Notes: generated by a model not told the origin, from the sequence alone. Positions 33,827 through 42,338 are shown, numbered from the stretch's first letter. The stretch: 64,000 nt of DNA from Nocardia sp. SYP-A9097 (GCF_009649815.1 NZ_WJIC01000013.1:124001-188000); one strand, 5' to 3'. Numbers and translations: made by a program.

Positions 33827-35446
33827 ATGGCTGAGAGTTCGATCGAGTGGGTCGACGGTGCCCTGGTCACCATCGATCAGCGTGCGCTACCGCAGCAATT
33901 GCGGGAGCTGCGGATCACCACGGTCGACGATCTCATCGACGCCATCAAATCGCTGGCGATTCGCGGGGCTCCGGCGATCGGGGTTTCGGGGGCGTTCGGG
34001 GTGGTGCTCGCTGCGCTCGCGGCCACCACCGATGGAGTGGTGAATACCGAACTGGTCGAAGCCGAGTCCGCGCGTGTCGCCGATGCCCGGCCGACCGCGG
34101 TCAATCTCGCCTGGGGTGTGAAGCGGGCGCTGGCACAGTTGCCGAATGGTGTGCAAGCCGTGCTCGACGAGGCCCTTGACATGCTGGCCGAGGATGGTCG
34201 CGTGAATCTGGCCGCGGCCACGCATGCCGCTGATCTCGTGCAGCGGCTCTGCCCGGATCGGCCGCTGCGGATTCTGACGCACTGCAATACCGGTCGGCTC
34301 GCGACCACTGCGGTCGGGACCGCGATCGGCGCGTTGAATGTGCTGCATCAGCGGGGCGCGCTCGCGGAAGTGATTGTGGACGAGACTCGTCCGCTGTTGC
34401 AGGGTGCGCGGTTGACCGCGTGGGAGATGGCCGAGGCGGGTATTCCGCATCGGCTCACCATTGATTCCGCTGCCGCCTGGGCGATGGCGACCGAGGGTGT
34501 GGACGCGGTCATGGTCGGCGCGGATCGGATTACCGCCGATGGTTCGGTGGCCAACAAGATCGGCACCTACATGCTGGCCATTGCGGCGCGGCGGCATGGG
34601 ATTCCGTTCATTGTGGTGGCGCCCGAATCCACTCGGGATGTGGCGACCGCGCGGGGCAGTGACATTGTGGTGGAGCAGCGGGCGGCGGGGGAGGTGACCG
34701 GATTCGGGGGTGTCGCAACGGCTCCCGAGGGGACGCCGACCTTCAATCCGGCGTTCGATGTGACTCCGCCCGAGTTGGTGACGGCCGTGGTCACCGAAAA
34801 TGGCGTGCTCGGCAATCCCGCACTCGATGCGGGACGCGAGATCGCGGCCATTGCGCGGGGGCTTTACGCCAATGGGTGGATGCCCGGTACTGCGGGCAAT
34901 ATCTCGGTGCGCCAGGGTGATACGGCTGTTGTCACGGCAAGTGGGCTTTCCAAGGGGGAGCTCGACGGGACCGACATGGTGACCGTCGCGGTCGCCGATT
35001 CCGAGCCGGTATCGGCGACCGGGCGGAAACCGTCCGCGGAGATCACGATTCACACCGCCGTCTACCGCACCACCGATTCGAGCGCGGTCGTGCATGTGCA
35101 TCCGCCGCATGCGACCGCCTTGTCGATCGGTGCGGCCGGTGCCGATGTGCAGCCCGTGCGTTTCGCCGGATACGAGCTGATCAAGGGCCTGGGTGGAGTA
35201 CGCCCCGACCTCATCGATATCCCGGTGTTCCCGAATCATGCCGATGTGCCGCAGATCGGCGCGGATATCGAGAAGTACCTGACCGCGCATCCAGAGGCCC
35301 CGCCGGTGCTGTTCATTGCCGGACATGGGATTACGGCATGGGGCGCCACTTTGGCGCAGGCCCGCGATCGAGCCGAATGCCTCGAGGCCATGTGCGAATT
35401 GACCACCTTGACCGGTCACCGTGAGATTCCGGTGCGCGAGAATTAG
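33827..35446 (+). CDS. mtnAB: Fused MtnA-MtnB: methylthioribose-1-P isomerase / methylthioribulose-1-P dehydratase
   Basis: 539-residue bifunctional methionine-salvage enzyme. Residues 1-327 are MtnA (5-methylthioribose-1-phosphate to ribulose isomer), with SLAIRGAPAIGVSGAFG, catalytic Cys153 in THCNTG, Asp233 in MVGADRI and TFNPAFDVTPPELV. Residues 335-530 are MtnB, an aldolase-like dehydratase, with GNISVRQ, SAEITIHTAVY, the zinc HxHxxH pattern in VVHVHPPHATA and late His in IAGHGITAWG. Fusion joins two consecutive steps. Co-directional with mtnD (19 bases downstream) and mtnC. Confidence 0.93.
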   Translation: MAESSIEWVDGALVTIDQRALPQQLRELRITTVDDLIDAIKSLAIRGAPAIGVSGAFGVVLAALAATTDGVVNTELVEAESARVADARPTAVNLAWGVKRALAQLPNGVQAVLDEALDMLAEDGRVNLAAATHAADLVQRLCPDRPLRILTHCNTGRLATTAVGTAIGALNVLHQRGALAEVIVDETRPLLQGARLTAWEMAEAGIPHRLTIDSAAAWAMATEGVDAVMVGADRITADGSVANKIGTYMLAIAARRHGIPFIVVAPESTRDVATARGSDIVVEQRAAGEVTGFGGVATAPEGTPTFNPAFDVTPPELVTAVVTENGVLGNPALDAGREIAAIARGLYANGWMPGTAGNISVRQGDTAVVTASGLSKGELDGTDMVTVAVADSEPVSATGRKPSAEITIHTAVYRTTDSSAVVHVHPPHATALSIGAAGADVQPVRFAGYELIKGLGGVRPDLIDIPVFPNHADVPQIGADIEKYLTAHPEAPPVLFIAGHGITAWGATLAQARDRAECLEAMCELTTLTGHREIPVREN

Positions 35447-35465
35447 TTCCGAGGAGGAACCCGAA

Positions 35466-36041
35466 ATGACTCTGCTGCAGATCATGTCCGATCAGGACTC
35501 CGCCGAGGTCAAGCTGCGCACCAGCGATGACGCGGTAATCGCCGCCGAATTGAACAAGCGCGGCATCACCTTCGAACGCTGGTCGCTGTTCGACGGCTTC
35601 AGCGCCGCAACCTCGACCGAGGACCTGCTGGCCGAATATCAGTCGCGCATCGACGCACTCAATTCGGACGGGCGCTACAAGTTCATCGATGTGGCGCGCA
35701 TTCACCCCGATGCGGCCGACCCGGAGTGGCCCGCCAAGGCCGTGGCCGCCCGCACCAAATTCCTGGACGAGCACCGGCATGCCGAGGACGAGGTGCGTTT
35801 CTTCGCCGCCGGTCAGGGCTGCTTCTACCTGCATCTCGGCGATGAGGTGCTCGCAACCGTGTGCACCGCAGGCGATCTCGTGTCGGTCCCCGCGGGCACC
35901 CTGCATTGGTTCGATATGGGTACTTCGCCCGAATTCGTGGCTGTCCGTTTCTTCGAGGAGAAAGACGGCTGGATAGGCGATTTCACCGGCGACAAGATCT
36001 CCGGCGGGTTCCCCACCCTCGACGAACTCCTCGCCGCATGA
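35466..36041 (+). CDS. mtnD: Acireductone dioxygenase
   Basis: 191-residue cupin. Metal ligands lie in EHRHAEDEVRFF (His-x-His...Glu) and GTLHWFD (His). Oxidises acireductone to formate and the methionine precursor 2-keto-4-methylthiobutyrate (Fe form), or makes CO (Ni form). SD GAGGAGGAA nine to ten bases before ATG 35466. The next gene overlaps by four bases. Confidence 0.93.
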   Translation: MTLLQIMSDQDSAEVKLRTSDDAVIAAELNKRGITFERWSLFDGFSAATSTEDLLAEYQSRIDALNSDGRYKFIDVARIHPDAADPEWPAKAVAARTKFLDEHRHAEDEVRFFAAGQGCFYLHLGDEVLATVCTAGDLVSVPAGTLHWFDMGTSPEFVAVRFFEEKDGWIGDFTGDKISGGFPTLDELLAA

Positions 36042-36733
36042 TCAACGTCATCGTCCTCGATATCGAGGGCACCACCAGTCCGACCAGTTCCGTGCGTGAC
36101 GAACTGTACGGCTACACCCGCACCCGCCTACCCGGCTGGCTCGACGAAAACTGCAGCGGCGCAGCGGAATCCATCATCGCCGAGACACGCACCCTGGCCG
36201 AGCAGCCGGACGCGTCCGTCGCCGCGGTTGCCGCCATCCTCATCAATTGGCTGAACACGGACGTAAAGGCCGAACCACTGAAATCGGCCCAAGGCATCAT
36301 CTGCGCCGAAGGTTTCCGCAACGGTTCCCTCTACGGCGAATTCTTCCCCGACGTTCCCCCCATGCTCCGAGCCTGGCGCGAATCCGGCCTGGAACTGTAC
36401 ATCTACTCCTCCGGTTCGGTCCGCAACCAAAAGGACTGGTTCGCCTACGCCCGCCCCGGCAACCTCTCCCCACTGATCACCGGCCACTTCGACCTCACCA
36501 CCGCCGGCCCGAAACGCGAAGCCTCCTCCTACGAAAAGATCGCAGGCACAATAGGAGTCCCCGCCGAAAGCATCTTGTTCCTCTCCGACCACTCCGACGA
36601 ACTCGACGCCGCCGTAGCCGCAGGCTGGCAAGCAATCGGCGTGAGCCGCCCCGGCGAACCCAACCCACCCCGCCCCCCACACCCCTGGATCAGCGACTTC
36701 GCCGACATCGAACCCAATCCGCCGCGGGAATAG
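36038..36733 (+). CDS. mtnC: Enolase-phosphatase E1
   Basis: 231-residue HAD-superfamily enzyme that enolises and dephosphorylates diketomethylthiopentyl-1-phosphate, giving acireductone for MtnD. HAD motif I is VIVLDIEGTTSPTS; motif II IYSSGS; Lys in GPKREASSYEKIA; motif III FLSDHSDELDAA. ATG overlaps the mtnD stop (ATGA). With mtnAB and mtnD this covers the steps from methylthioribose-1-P to ketomethylthiobutyrate; MTA phosphorylase is not in the window. Confidence 0.92.
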   Translation: MINVIVLDIEGTTSPTSSVRDELYGYTRTRLPGWLDENCSGAAESIIAETRTLAEQPDASVAAVAAILINWLNTDVKAEPLKSAQGIICAEGFRNGSLYGEFFPDVPPMLRAWRESGLELYIYSSGSVRNQKDWFAYARPGNLSPLITGHFDLTTAGPKREASSYEKIAGTIGVPAESILFLSDHSDELDAAVAAGWQAIGVSRPGEPNPPRPPHPWISDFADIEPNPPRE

Positions 36734-36739
36734 GCGCGT

Positions 36740-37567
36740 CTATCGCCGTTTGTCGAGCTCGGACATGATCAAAGTACGGGCGGCGGTGCCGATCACGGCT
36801 TGTTCGGTGAGTGTGCGAAATGTCTTCTCGTACAAGGCGATCTCACGTGGTTGTGTGATGGTGAGTTCGGCGGTGATTGTTTCCACGAGCACCTTCCTGC
36901 GGTCGAACATGCAGAAGTTCGATTGCGGGACAAGGTATTCGGTGTCCGCGGGAATCACGCCGAGTACTACGCGTGGCAGTGACATCGCGACGAGTAACCG
37001 GTCGAGTTGGCCGATCATGATGTCGTTGTCACCCACGGTGGTATGCAACGCCTGTTCGGCGATGACGAAGTGGAATCGGTGATCTCCTCGGTACAGGACG
37101 TGTTGTTGTTCCAGTCGGGCGGCCACCATGGCCTCGAGGTCCGCGCGGGTTCCGTGGTAGAAGTCCAGGACTCGGCCTATCAGCGCCTCGATGTAGGCGG
37201 GTGTCTGGAGCAGTCCGGGCACCACCCACGGCTCGTACCAGCGCATCAGCTTGGTTTCGGCTTCCCATTTGATCGACTGTCGTTGCCGAACCGGGAGCCG
37301 CATTCGCTTGATCTCCAAGTACACGGCTTCGACATTCCGCAGGGACGCAATCAGGTCGGGTATCTGATTGTCCGCGCGGCACGAACGACACCAGGCGATG
37401 ATGTCGCTCTCGGTGGGTGTCTGGTGCCCCAGTTCGATCTTCGACATTTTCGATCGCGGCCACCCATGCATAGCGGCCAGCGCCCGCGCGGTCAGCGCCG
37501 CGTCCTTGCGGATCTCGCGGAGCCGACCGCCGAGCGCCTGTCTGGCTTGCTGTGCGGGACCGGTCAC
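36740..37567 (-). CDS. XRE-family regulator with DUF5753 effector domain
   Basis: 275 residues from GTG 37567. N-terminal helix-turn-helix: LGGRLREIRKDAALTARALAAMHGWPRSKMSKIELGHQTPT; rest is the DUF5753 domain (MRWYEPWVVPGLLQTPAYIEALI, LEAMVAARLEQQHVL, FHFVIAEQALHT, QPREIALYEKTF). Such proteins are numerous in filamentous actinobacteria and sit next to small DUF397/DUF6879 genes. GTG overlaps the previous stop (GTGA). Confidence 0.88.
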   Translation of the reverse strand: MTGPAQQARQALGGRLREIRKDAALTARALAAMHGWPRSKMSKIELGHQTPTESDIIAWCRSCRADNQIPDLIASLRNVEAVYLEIKRMRLPVRQRQSIKWEAETKLMRWYEPWVVPGLLQTPAYIEALIGRVLDFYHGTRADLEAMVAARLEQQHVLYRGDHRFHFVIAEQALHTTVGDNDIMIGQLDRLLVAMSLPRVVLGVIPADTEYLVPQSNFCMFDRRKVLVETITAELTITQPREIALYEKTFRTLTEQAVIGTAARTLIMSELDKRR

Positions 37568-38094
37568 TGGGCGGCAGTGGCTACAGCGTAGTCGGCGGAC
37601 GGGATGGCCAACGGCCACAATCGATCTCGGATAGTTCGGATGTGCGCGGCGATGACTGGGTCTGTCGTAGTCGCCAATCCAGCCCCAGCACCGGTCGGCG
37701 TGAAGACGCTGAAGGCGACGAGGTTGTCATCGAAGATCCACCAGTCATCGCCACCGAGCTGTGTGGGATCAACCGTGTGCCGGGGAAGGTATCGGACGTC
37801 CTCGCCGGCTTCGGCGTTGAGCTGCGCGATATGGAGAGCGAATCGCGTGTAGTCAGTATGGGGTTCGGTGACTACACGGACCCGCCGCACGACCTTCCCG
37901 GAAGCCGTAGCGTCGCGAACGACACTCGCCCAGCCGGCGAACCAGGCGTAGTCGTCAGGTTCGCCGGCCAGGAACTTGCGGAACGGCTCGTCTTCCTCCG
38001 GCTTGCTGTAGGTGTCCTCCAGTTCGAGGTGAACCGCTACAGACCAATCCGCACGGAAAAGGCGGTCCGCGTCCTCACCGTGATGCAACAGCAT
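37564..38094 (-). CDS. DUF6879-family protein
   Basis: 176 residues. Typical pattern: FRKFLAGEPDDYAWFAGWASVVRDATASGK, VRRVRVVTEPHTDYTRFALHIAQLNAEAGEDVRYLPR and DDWWIFDDNLVAFSVFTPTG. The family is restricted to actinobacteria and nearly always paired with an XRE-DUF5753 regulator. A signalling or regulator-partner role is likely but unproven. Translationally coupled to the XRE gene and overlaps the preceding small gene by 20 bases. Confidence 0.83.
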   Translation of the reverse strand: MLLHHGEDADRLFRADWSVAVHLELEDTYSKPEEDEPFRKFLAGEPDDYAWFAGWASVVRDATASGKVVRRVRVVTEPHTDYTRFALHIAQLNAEAGEDVRYLPRHTVDPTQLGGDDWWIFDDNLVAFSVFTPTGAGAGLATTTDPVIAAHIRTIRDRLWPLAIPSADYAVATAAQ

Positions 38095-38401
38095 CGGGGC
38101 GGATCTCCTGTCCTAGGGGTACTTCGATACTCATCTCGTGGTCGGGGGTGGCCATCTGCGCCAGCGCTTCGAGGTCGGTGACCGGTGCCCCGCTGAGGAC
38201 GAATGTGCCGTGCCCGGTGTCCTCGAGCAAGGTACCCAAACATGTTCCCGGCTTCAGGAATTCGAGTAGCCGGTGCGGGATCTCGATCTGGCCGGGTGTG
38301 TCCGTCTTCCATCCTTGGCACACGTAGGTGCCGCGATCGGAGAGGTACAACGTAGGTGATTGATTGCCGGTGGTGTTCTTGCCGAGGAATGTCAGCCACA
38401 T
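38075..38401 (-). CDS. Small hypothetical protein, first gene of the XRE operon
   Basis: 108 residues from ATG 38401 (MWLTFLGKNTTGNQSPTLYL). Features: TYVCQGWKTDTPGQIEIP, DTGHGTFVLSG and a C-terminal ALAQMATPDHEMSIEV tail. It resembles small actinobacterial proteins found with XRE regulators, but I do not recognise a named domain. First gene of a three-gene overlapping unit with DUF6879 and XRE genes; two palindromes lie upstream. Confidence 0.75.
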   Translation of the reverse strand: MWLTFLGKNTTGNQSPTLYLSDRGTYVCQGWKTDTPGQIEIPHRLLEFLKPGTCLGTLLEDTGHGTFVLSGAPVTDLEALAQMATPDHEMSIEVPLGQEIRPDAVASR

Positions 38402-38429
38402 GGGGTTTCTCCCTGTCCCAGCGTGTTTC

Positions 38430-38444
38430 GCGAAGTTTCTTCGC
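38430..38444. promoter_or_regulatory. Operator-like palindrome 1 of XRE operon
   Basis: GCGAAG - TTT - CTTCGC, perfect 6-bp arms with three-base centre, 29-43 bases before the 38401 start. Shares the core GAAG(N3)CTTC with a second copy 65 bases away. Confidence 0.5.
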
Positions 38445-38494
38445 GCCTTCAATGGTGGCTCCATCGGTGTTGAGCGGTCAATGAATCGAACAAT

Positions 38495-38509
38495 TTGAAG
38501 AAACTTCAA
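38495..38509. promoter_or_regulatory. Operator-like palindrome 2 of XRE operon
   Basis: TTGAAG - AAA - CTTCAA, perfect 6-bp arms, followed directly by a partial further copy (CAAGAAACTTTG). Lies between the XRE operon and the divergent gene starting at 38624; an XRE dimer binding site is a reasonable guess. Confidence 0.5.
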
Positions 38510-38623
38510 GAAACTTTGTGGCGTCTGTTGCTTGCGGACTCCTAGCGTCGAATTCCAGGCGTTCGGGGTAGGTGCAGTCGACCCGCCCCCGGACTGCCGC
38601 ACCATCGACCCGAGGAGGCAGCC

Positions 38624-38866
38624 GTGACCGACGAACCCGGGGCCACGCCGCAGACCAGGTTGTACGAATTTCCCGGCGGCCTGTTCGAACTACAAAGCGC
38701 CGCAGACGAATCCGATGACTACTCAGGGTTCCACCTGGAGTTTTCCGGACGCGGTGCACTGATCGGACCGCACGACGAAGGGCTCGTGATGAAGTACAAG
38801 CCAACGGCTGTCGGCTACCTCCGCACCGATGTCTCTGGCGTGGCCCAGCTCTGGGACCAATCCCAG
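38624..38866 (+). CDS. Exon 1 of intron-split gene (hypothetical protein, N-terminal part)
   Basis: 81 codons from GTG 38624 (SD GAGGAGG at proper spacing), ending ...GVAQLWDQSQ exactly before the group II intron. Read through, the frame stops in the intron at 38905. The last part AVGYLRTDVSGVAQLWDQSQ continues perfectly into exon 2 at 41065 (IRRLATRLGYDF). The joined product would be 174 residues. I recognise this as a conserved small actinobacterial protein of unknown function, by the pattern YLRxDVSG...RxLAxRLGY...VFVPxxxHFEG...VITVxPExTYAR. Function depends on splicing. Confidence 0.8.
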
Positions 38867-39474
38867 GTGCGCCGTGAGGCGCTGTTATCCATGTTGGAGG
38901 TGTGATGACTCCGAAGTGATTGTGTCGCAGCATGATCGCTGTAGCTGAGGGCAGTCTGATCCGGGAGACGCCGGGGAGGATGGGAGCAGCCCTGACAACG
39001 CCGGGAGGTGTCAGCACTGCCGAATGGTGCAGGTCCGGCAAGCGTGGGACAAAGGTGGACGCAAGGAACCAGTGTCATTAAGCCCCTCAAGCGTCCCGTC
39101 AGCTCGAAACTCGGTGGATCTGGGCTGAATTGCGGTGCGCACCGTCGTCGTTCGTGGCGACGGGAACTCCCGAGCCGGTTTCTGAGTGTCGGTAGGGAGG
39201 TCACGGTGAAGGACTGCGGCGTAGCCGTGACCATGCCGCAGGGGCATAGCTGGCCACCTCCTGTCCCGAATGGATAACAGTGAACACGGGAACCACTCCG
39301 CGTCGTCCCGGAATAGCCACGGCCAGTGGCGATTCCGGGGCAGGCTCGTCGTCAGCTGATGGTGTGTGAGTGGGGCGGAGGGGCCGTAGTAGTCCGAGGC
39401 CGGGAAAGCCGGACCGCATGGCGAAGGGCCCCAGTGGATATCGCGGTAAGGAGCCGTAATGGACGGAGACGCTT

Positions 39475-40956
39475 GTGAATACGGGTGAGTCGTGGCCGGA
39501 CTTCGATGAGGCCTGGTCGCGAGTACGTCGGATGCAGTCCAAGCTGCACTGGTGGTCGACCCGTGAGGCGGGTCGGCTGTTCGATGACCTGCACAACCTT
39601 GTGTATGACCCTGCGTTTCTGGTGCATGCTTGGGAAAGGGTTCACGGCAACAAAGGTGGACGAACCGCCGGTGTCGACGGGGTGGTCCCTCGCTCGATCC
39701 CGAAGGAGTTGATCGCCTTGGTGTCGCAGTTGCAGATCGCGCTCAAGGAGCGGAGCTATCGGCCGAACCTGGTGCGGGAGAAGCTGATCCCGAAACCGGG
39801 CAATTCCGCCAAGAAACGCAGGCTGGGGATACCGACCACAGCGGACCGGATAGTGCAGGCGTCGCTGAAGTTGGTGCTCGAGCCGATCTTCGAAGCCGAT
39901 TTTCAGCCCAGCTCCTACGGGTTCCGGCCGAGAAGACGTGCTCAGGACGCGATCGCCGAGATCCACTTCCTCGGCATCCAGGGCTATCAGTGGGTGCTCG
40001 AAGCGGATATCGAGGCGTGTTTCGACCGGATCGATCACACCGCTCTGCTGGAGCGGATGCGTCACCGGATCGTGGACAAACGCGTTCTCGCACTGGTCAA
40101 GTCGTTCCTCAAAGCAGGAATTCTGTCCGAGGACGGAACCGACCGGAATTCCCTGATGGGAACACCGCAGGGCGGGATTCTCTCGCCGCTACTGGCCAAT
40201 ATCGCACTCTCGGTCCTGGACGACCACTTTCAACACGAGTGGGATGTCGCCGGCGGTGGAGTGCGTTATCCGGAATCGCGGCGGGCGGCCTTGCGCCGCA
40301 AGGGATTCGCGACTTATCGTCTCGTGCGTTACGCGGACGATTTCGTTGTCCTGGTCCACGGGAAAGAACATCACGCCCACGAGATCAGGACAGAGGTCGC
40401 GCAGGTGCTCCGGCCGATGGGATTATCCTTGTCGCCGGAGAAAACCCATGTCGTGCATATGGATTCGGGTTTCGACTTCCTCGGCTGGCGCATCCAGCGC
40501 CGGATCAAGGCGGGCACGAACACCAAGATGATCTACACCTACCCCTCGAAGAAGTCGCTGGCTTCGATCGTCAGGAAGGTCAGATTCATCACCCGCAGGC
40601 AGGGGTCACCCTACAAGACGCTCGAGGTGCTACTCAAATACCTGAACACTGTTGTTCGGGGCTGGTGTCTCTATTTCCGACACGGGGTCTCCAAAGCCAC
40701 TTTCAGCTATTTGGCCTACTACACGTGGTGGGCAGTAGTTCGGTGGCTCAGGAAACGACACCCGCGCCTGGGTTGGCGGAAGATCAAACGCCGGTTCCTC
40801 ACCGAGAGACCGGATCAGCGCCCAGAAGAGAATGGGACCGTGCTCTACAACCCCAGCGATATGGCCATCGAGCGATACCGATACCGGGGCAACACGATTC
40901 CGACACCGTGGAGTGTCCGCGCAGCGCAACTCGAATACGCAGCAACACCAGCATGA
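39475..40956 (+). CDS. ltrA: Group II intron reverse transcriptase/maturase
   Basis: 493 residues from GTG 39475 (GGAG six bases upstream). RT domain with RPNLVREKLIPKPGNSAKKRRLGIPTTADRIVQ, FGFRP-type SSYGFRPRRRAQDAI, ADIEACFDRIDH, GTPQGGILSPLLANIAL and the catalytic YADD in VRYADDFVVLVHGKEH. The thumb/X maturase region includes YLNTVVRGWCLYFRHGVSKATFSYL. No HNH endonuclease motif is seen at the C-terminus, so mobility would rely on nascent DNA strands at replication forks. Helps splice and reinsert the intron. Confidence 0.93.
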   Translation: MNTGESWPDFDEAWSRVRRMQSKLHWWSTREAGRLFDDLHNLVYDPAFLVHAWERVHGNKGGRTAGVDGVVPRSIPKELIALVSQLQIALKERSYRPNLVREKLIPKPGNSAKKRRLGIPTTADRIVQASLKLVLEPIFEADFQPSSYGFRPRRRAQDAIAEIHFLGIQGYQWVLEADIEACFDRIDHTALLERMRHRIVDKRVLALVKSFLKAGILSEDGTDRNSLMGTPQGGILSPLLANIALSVLDDHFQHEWDVAGGGVRYPESRRAALRRKGFATYRLVRYADDFVVLVHGKEHHAHEIRTEVAQVLRPMGLSLSPEKTHVVHMDSGFDFLGWRIQRRIKAGTNTKMIYTYPSKKSLASIVRKVRFITRRQGSPYKTLEVLLKYLNTVVRGWCLYFRHGVSKATFSYLAYYTWWAVVRWLRKRHPRLGWRKIKRRFLTERPDQRPEENGTVLYNPSDMAIERYRYRGNTIPTPWSVRAAQLEYAATPA

Positions 40957-40966
40957 TGTCCATGGA

Positions 40967-41000
40967 GAGCCGGATGCGGGGAGACTCGCACGTCCGGTTC
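40967..41000 (+). ncRNA. Group II intron domain V
   Basis: Hairpin with outer arms GAGCCGGA and TCCGGTTC, inner GCGGGGAGACTCGC-like stem; contains the catalytic AGC. It is the most conserved part of the ribozyme and fixes the intron's orientation. Confidence 0.85.
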
Positions 41001-41064
41001 GGAGGGCGGTCCTGGGAAACGGACCCGAGGCAACTCGGGCACCGCGCCCAGGGCCGACCCCTAC

Positions 41065-41346
41065 ATCCGCAGGCTTGCAACACGTCTCGGCTACGACTTC
41101 GCCGACATGGTGATCTACGACCCGAAGTTCGGTCGCCCTCCGTTGGCTCGGCTGAAGGCGCAAGCAACCCGCCTGGGCGCCGAAGCCGTCTTCGTCCCTG
41201 GCGCTGCACATTTCGAGGGCGGGGAAGTGCCGAGGACGCTGGTCCAGCAACTCGATGTGATCACCGTGGAACCCGAGAGAACCTACGCGCGACGGGCCCT
41301 GCCGACAATACGGGGCTTGCCGCCCGCAAGGGCGAGCGAAGCCTAG
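41065..41346 (+). CDS. Exon 2 of intron-split gene (C-terminal part)
   Basis: 93 codons and a stop, continuing the reading frame of exon 1 without loss: IRRLATRLGYDFADMVIYDP, LGAEAVFVPGAAHFEGGEVP, LDVITVEPERTYARRAL. The only ATG within is at 41107, with no ribosome site, so an independent protein is unlikely. It is translated only if the intron is removed. Confidence 0.78.
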   Translation: MRRLATRLGYDFADMVIYDPKFGRPPLARLKAQATRLGAEAVFVPGAAHFEGGEVPRTLVQQLDVITVEPERTYARRALPTIRGLPPARASEA

Positions 41347-41498
41347 TCACCACAACCGCTTCGCCTCGAAGTAGGGTCACTGGTCAGATGATCACCAGGA
41401 ACCTATGTCAGTTTCGGCGCGGAAACTGCACCGCCAGCTCCTTGTGAGCAGCTGTCCAGCAGCCGATTTCAGGGCTGGTTCGACGGGGAGGGATACGG

Positions 41499-42290
41499 AT
41501 GACGTCACAGGTGGGGTTCGCGGGACGTACCTACGTGGTTACCGGGTCGGCCTCCGGTATCGGCGCGGCGACCGCCCGGCTGCTTCGGGAGCGTGGGGCC
41601 ACGGTTGTCGGATGCGATCTCGCAGCTGCCGAGGTGCACGCCGATCTGTCCACACCTGCAGGCAGACAGTCTCTGGTCGATCAGGTGAGCGAGTACGGCC
41701 CGATCGACGCGGTTCTCGCTATCGCAGGCGGCGGCAAAACCCGTCTGCTGGAGACGAATTACTTCGGCGCGGTAGCGACCTTGGAAGGGCTTCGACCGCT
41801 ACTCGCGCTCAGCCCCGCGCCGCGCGCGGTCGTGGTTTCATCAACTTCGTCTCTTGCTCCGGCAGATGAGCGGATCGTCTTGGCGTGCCTCGCGGGCGAT
41901 GAGAACGCTGCCGTCACCTATCTCGAATCGGATCCGACCGCCGGCGGTCCGACCGGCGGATACGGAATCGCAAAGCGGGCGCTGAATCGCTGGGTGCGTA
42001 ATGTCGCCGCCACCGACGAGTGGGCAGGTTCCGGAATCGCCCTCAACGCCATTGCCCCGGGAGTCGTCGACACGCCTGCATCCGCGTACATCTTCGCCGA
42101 CGACAACGTGCGCAAGGCCGTGGAAACCGCCGCGCCACAACCATTCGGTGGTTTCCCCGGAAAGCCGGAATGGGTAGCCGAACTCATCTGCTGGCTCGCC
42201 AGTGCGGACAACCGCTTTGTCACCGGCCAGGTCATCTTCGCCGATGGGGGTTCGGAAGTGGCTCTGATCGGCGATCGCCATTGGCGCTGA
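41499..42290 (+). CDS. Short-chain dehydrogenase/reductase
   Basis: 263-residue classical SDR. Rossmann motif YVVTGSASGIGAATARLL (TGxxxGIG), ATVVGCDLAAA, the AIAGGG equivalent of NNAG, and the catalytic pair YGIAK; an inserted segment follows the active-site Ser (VVSSTSSLAP). C-terminal NAIAPGVVDTP and GQVIFADGG. NAD preference suggested by the Asp after beta-2. The GGGAGGG upstream fits ATG 41499. Resembles 3-alpha-hydroxysteroid dehydrogenase-like SDRs; substrate unknown. Confidence 0.87.
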   Translation: MTSQVGFAGRTYVVTGSASGIGAATARLLRERGATVVGCDLAAAEVHADLSTPAGRQSLVDQVSEYGPIDAVLAIAGGGKTRLLETNYFGAVATLEGLRPLLALSPAPRAVVVSSTSSLAPADERIVLACLAGDENAAVTYLESDPTAGGPTGGYGIAKRALNRWVRNVAATDEWAGSGIALNAIAPGVVDTPASAYIFADDNVRKAVETAAPQPFGGFPGKPEWVAELICWLASADNRFVTGQVIFADGGSEVALIGDRHWR

Positions 42291-42338
42291 AGGACATTGG
42301 AGATCGCCGGCTCGGATGAATGTCCGATGGGGAATTGC

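Larger units (their letters stand above)
38867..41064 (+). mobile_element. Group II intron with maturase gene
   Basis: 2,198-base group II intron. Its 5' end GTGCG fits the GUGYG consensus and its 3' end CCCTAC fits the AY rule. Domain V (40967-41000) has the AGC-containing stem with GAGCCGGA/TCCGGTTC arms; domain VI follows with GCGGT...ACCGC outer and CCCGAG-GCAA-CTCGGG inner stems. Exon-binding candidates are GGTCC at 39032 (pairs GGACC in exon 1) and TGGGA at 39045 (pairs TCCCA next to the splice site). It lies in sense orientation between codons 81 and 82 of a host gene, so precise splicing would restore the frame. Confidence 0.85.

Noticed and set aside
39001..39480. Repeated GC-rich hairpins that could suggest a CRISPR-like or rRNA region
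   Set aside because: They are unequal stems without regular spacing and lie within group II intron domain I.
41107..41346. Independent 79-codon gene starting at the ATG at 41107
   Set aside because: No ribosome site; the frame extends upstream to the intron boundary and continues exon 1, so it is better read as exon 2.
39630..41447. 605-codon plus-strand frame overlapping the maturase
   Set aside because: Out of frame with the reverse transcriptase, which has all motifs; runs through intron domains V and VI that are structural RNA.
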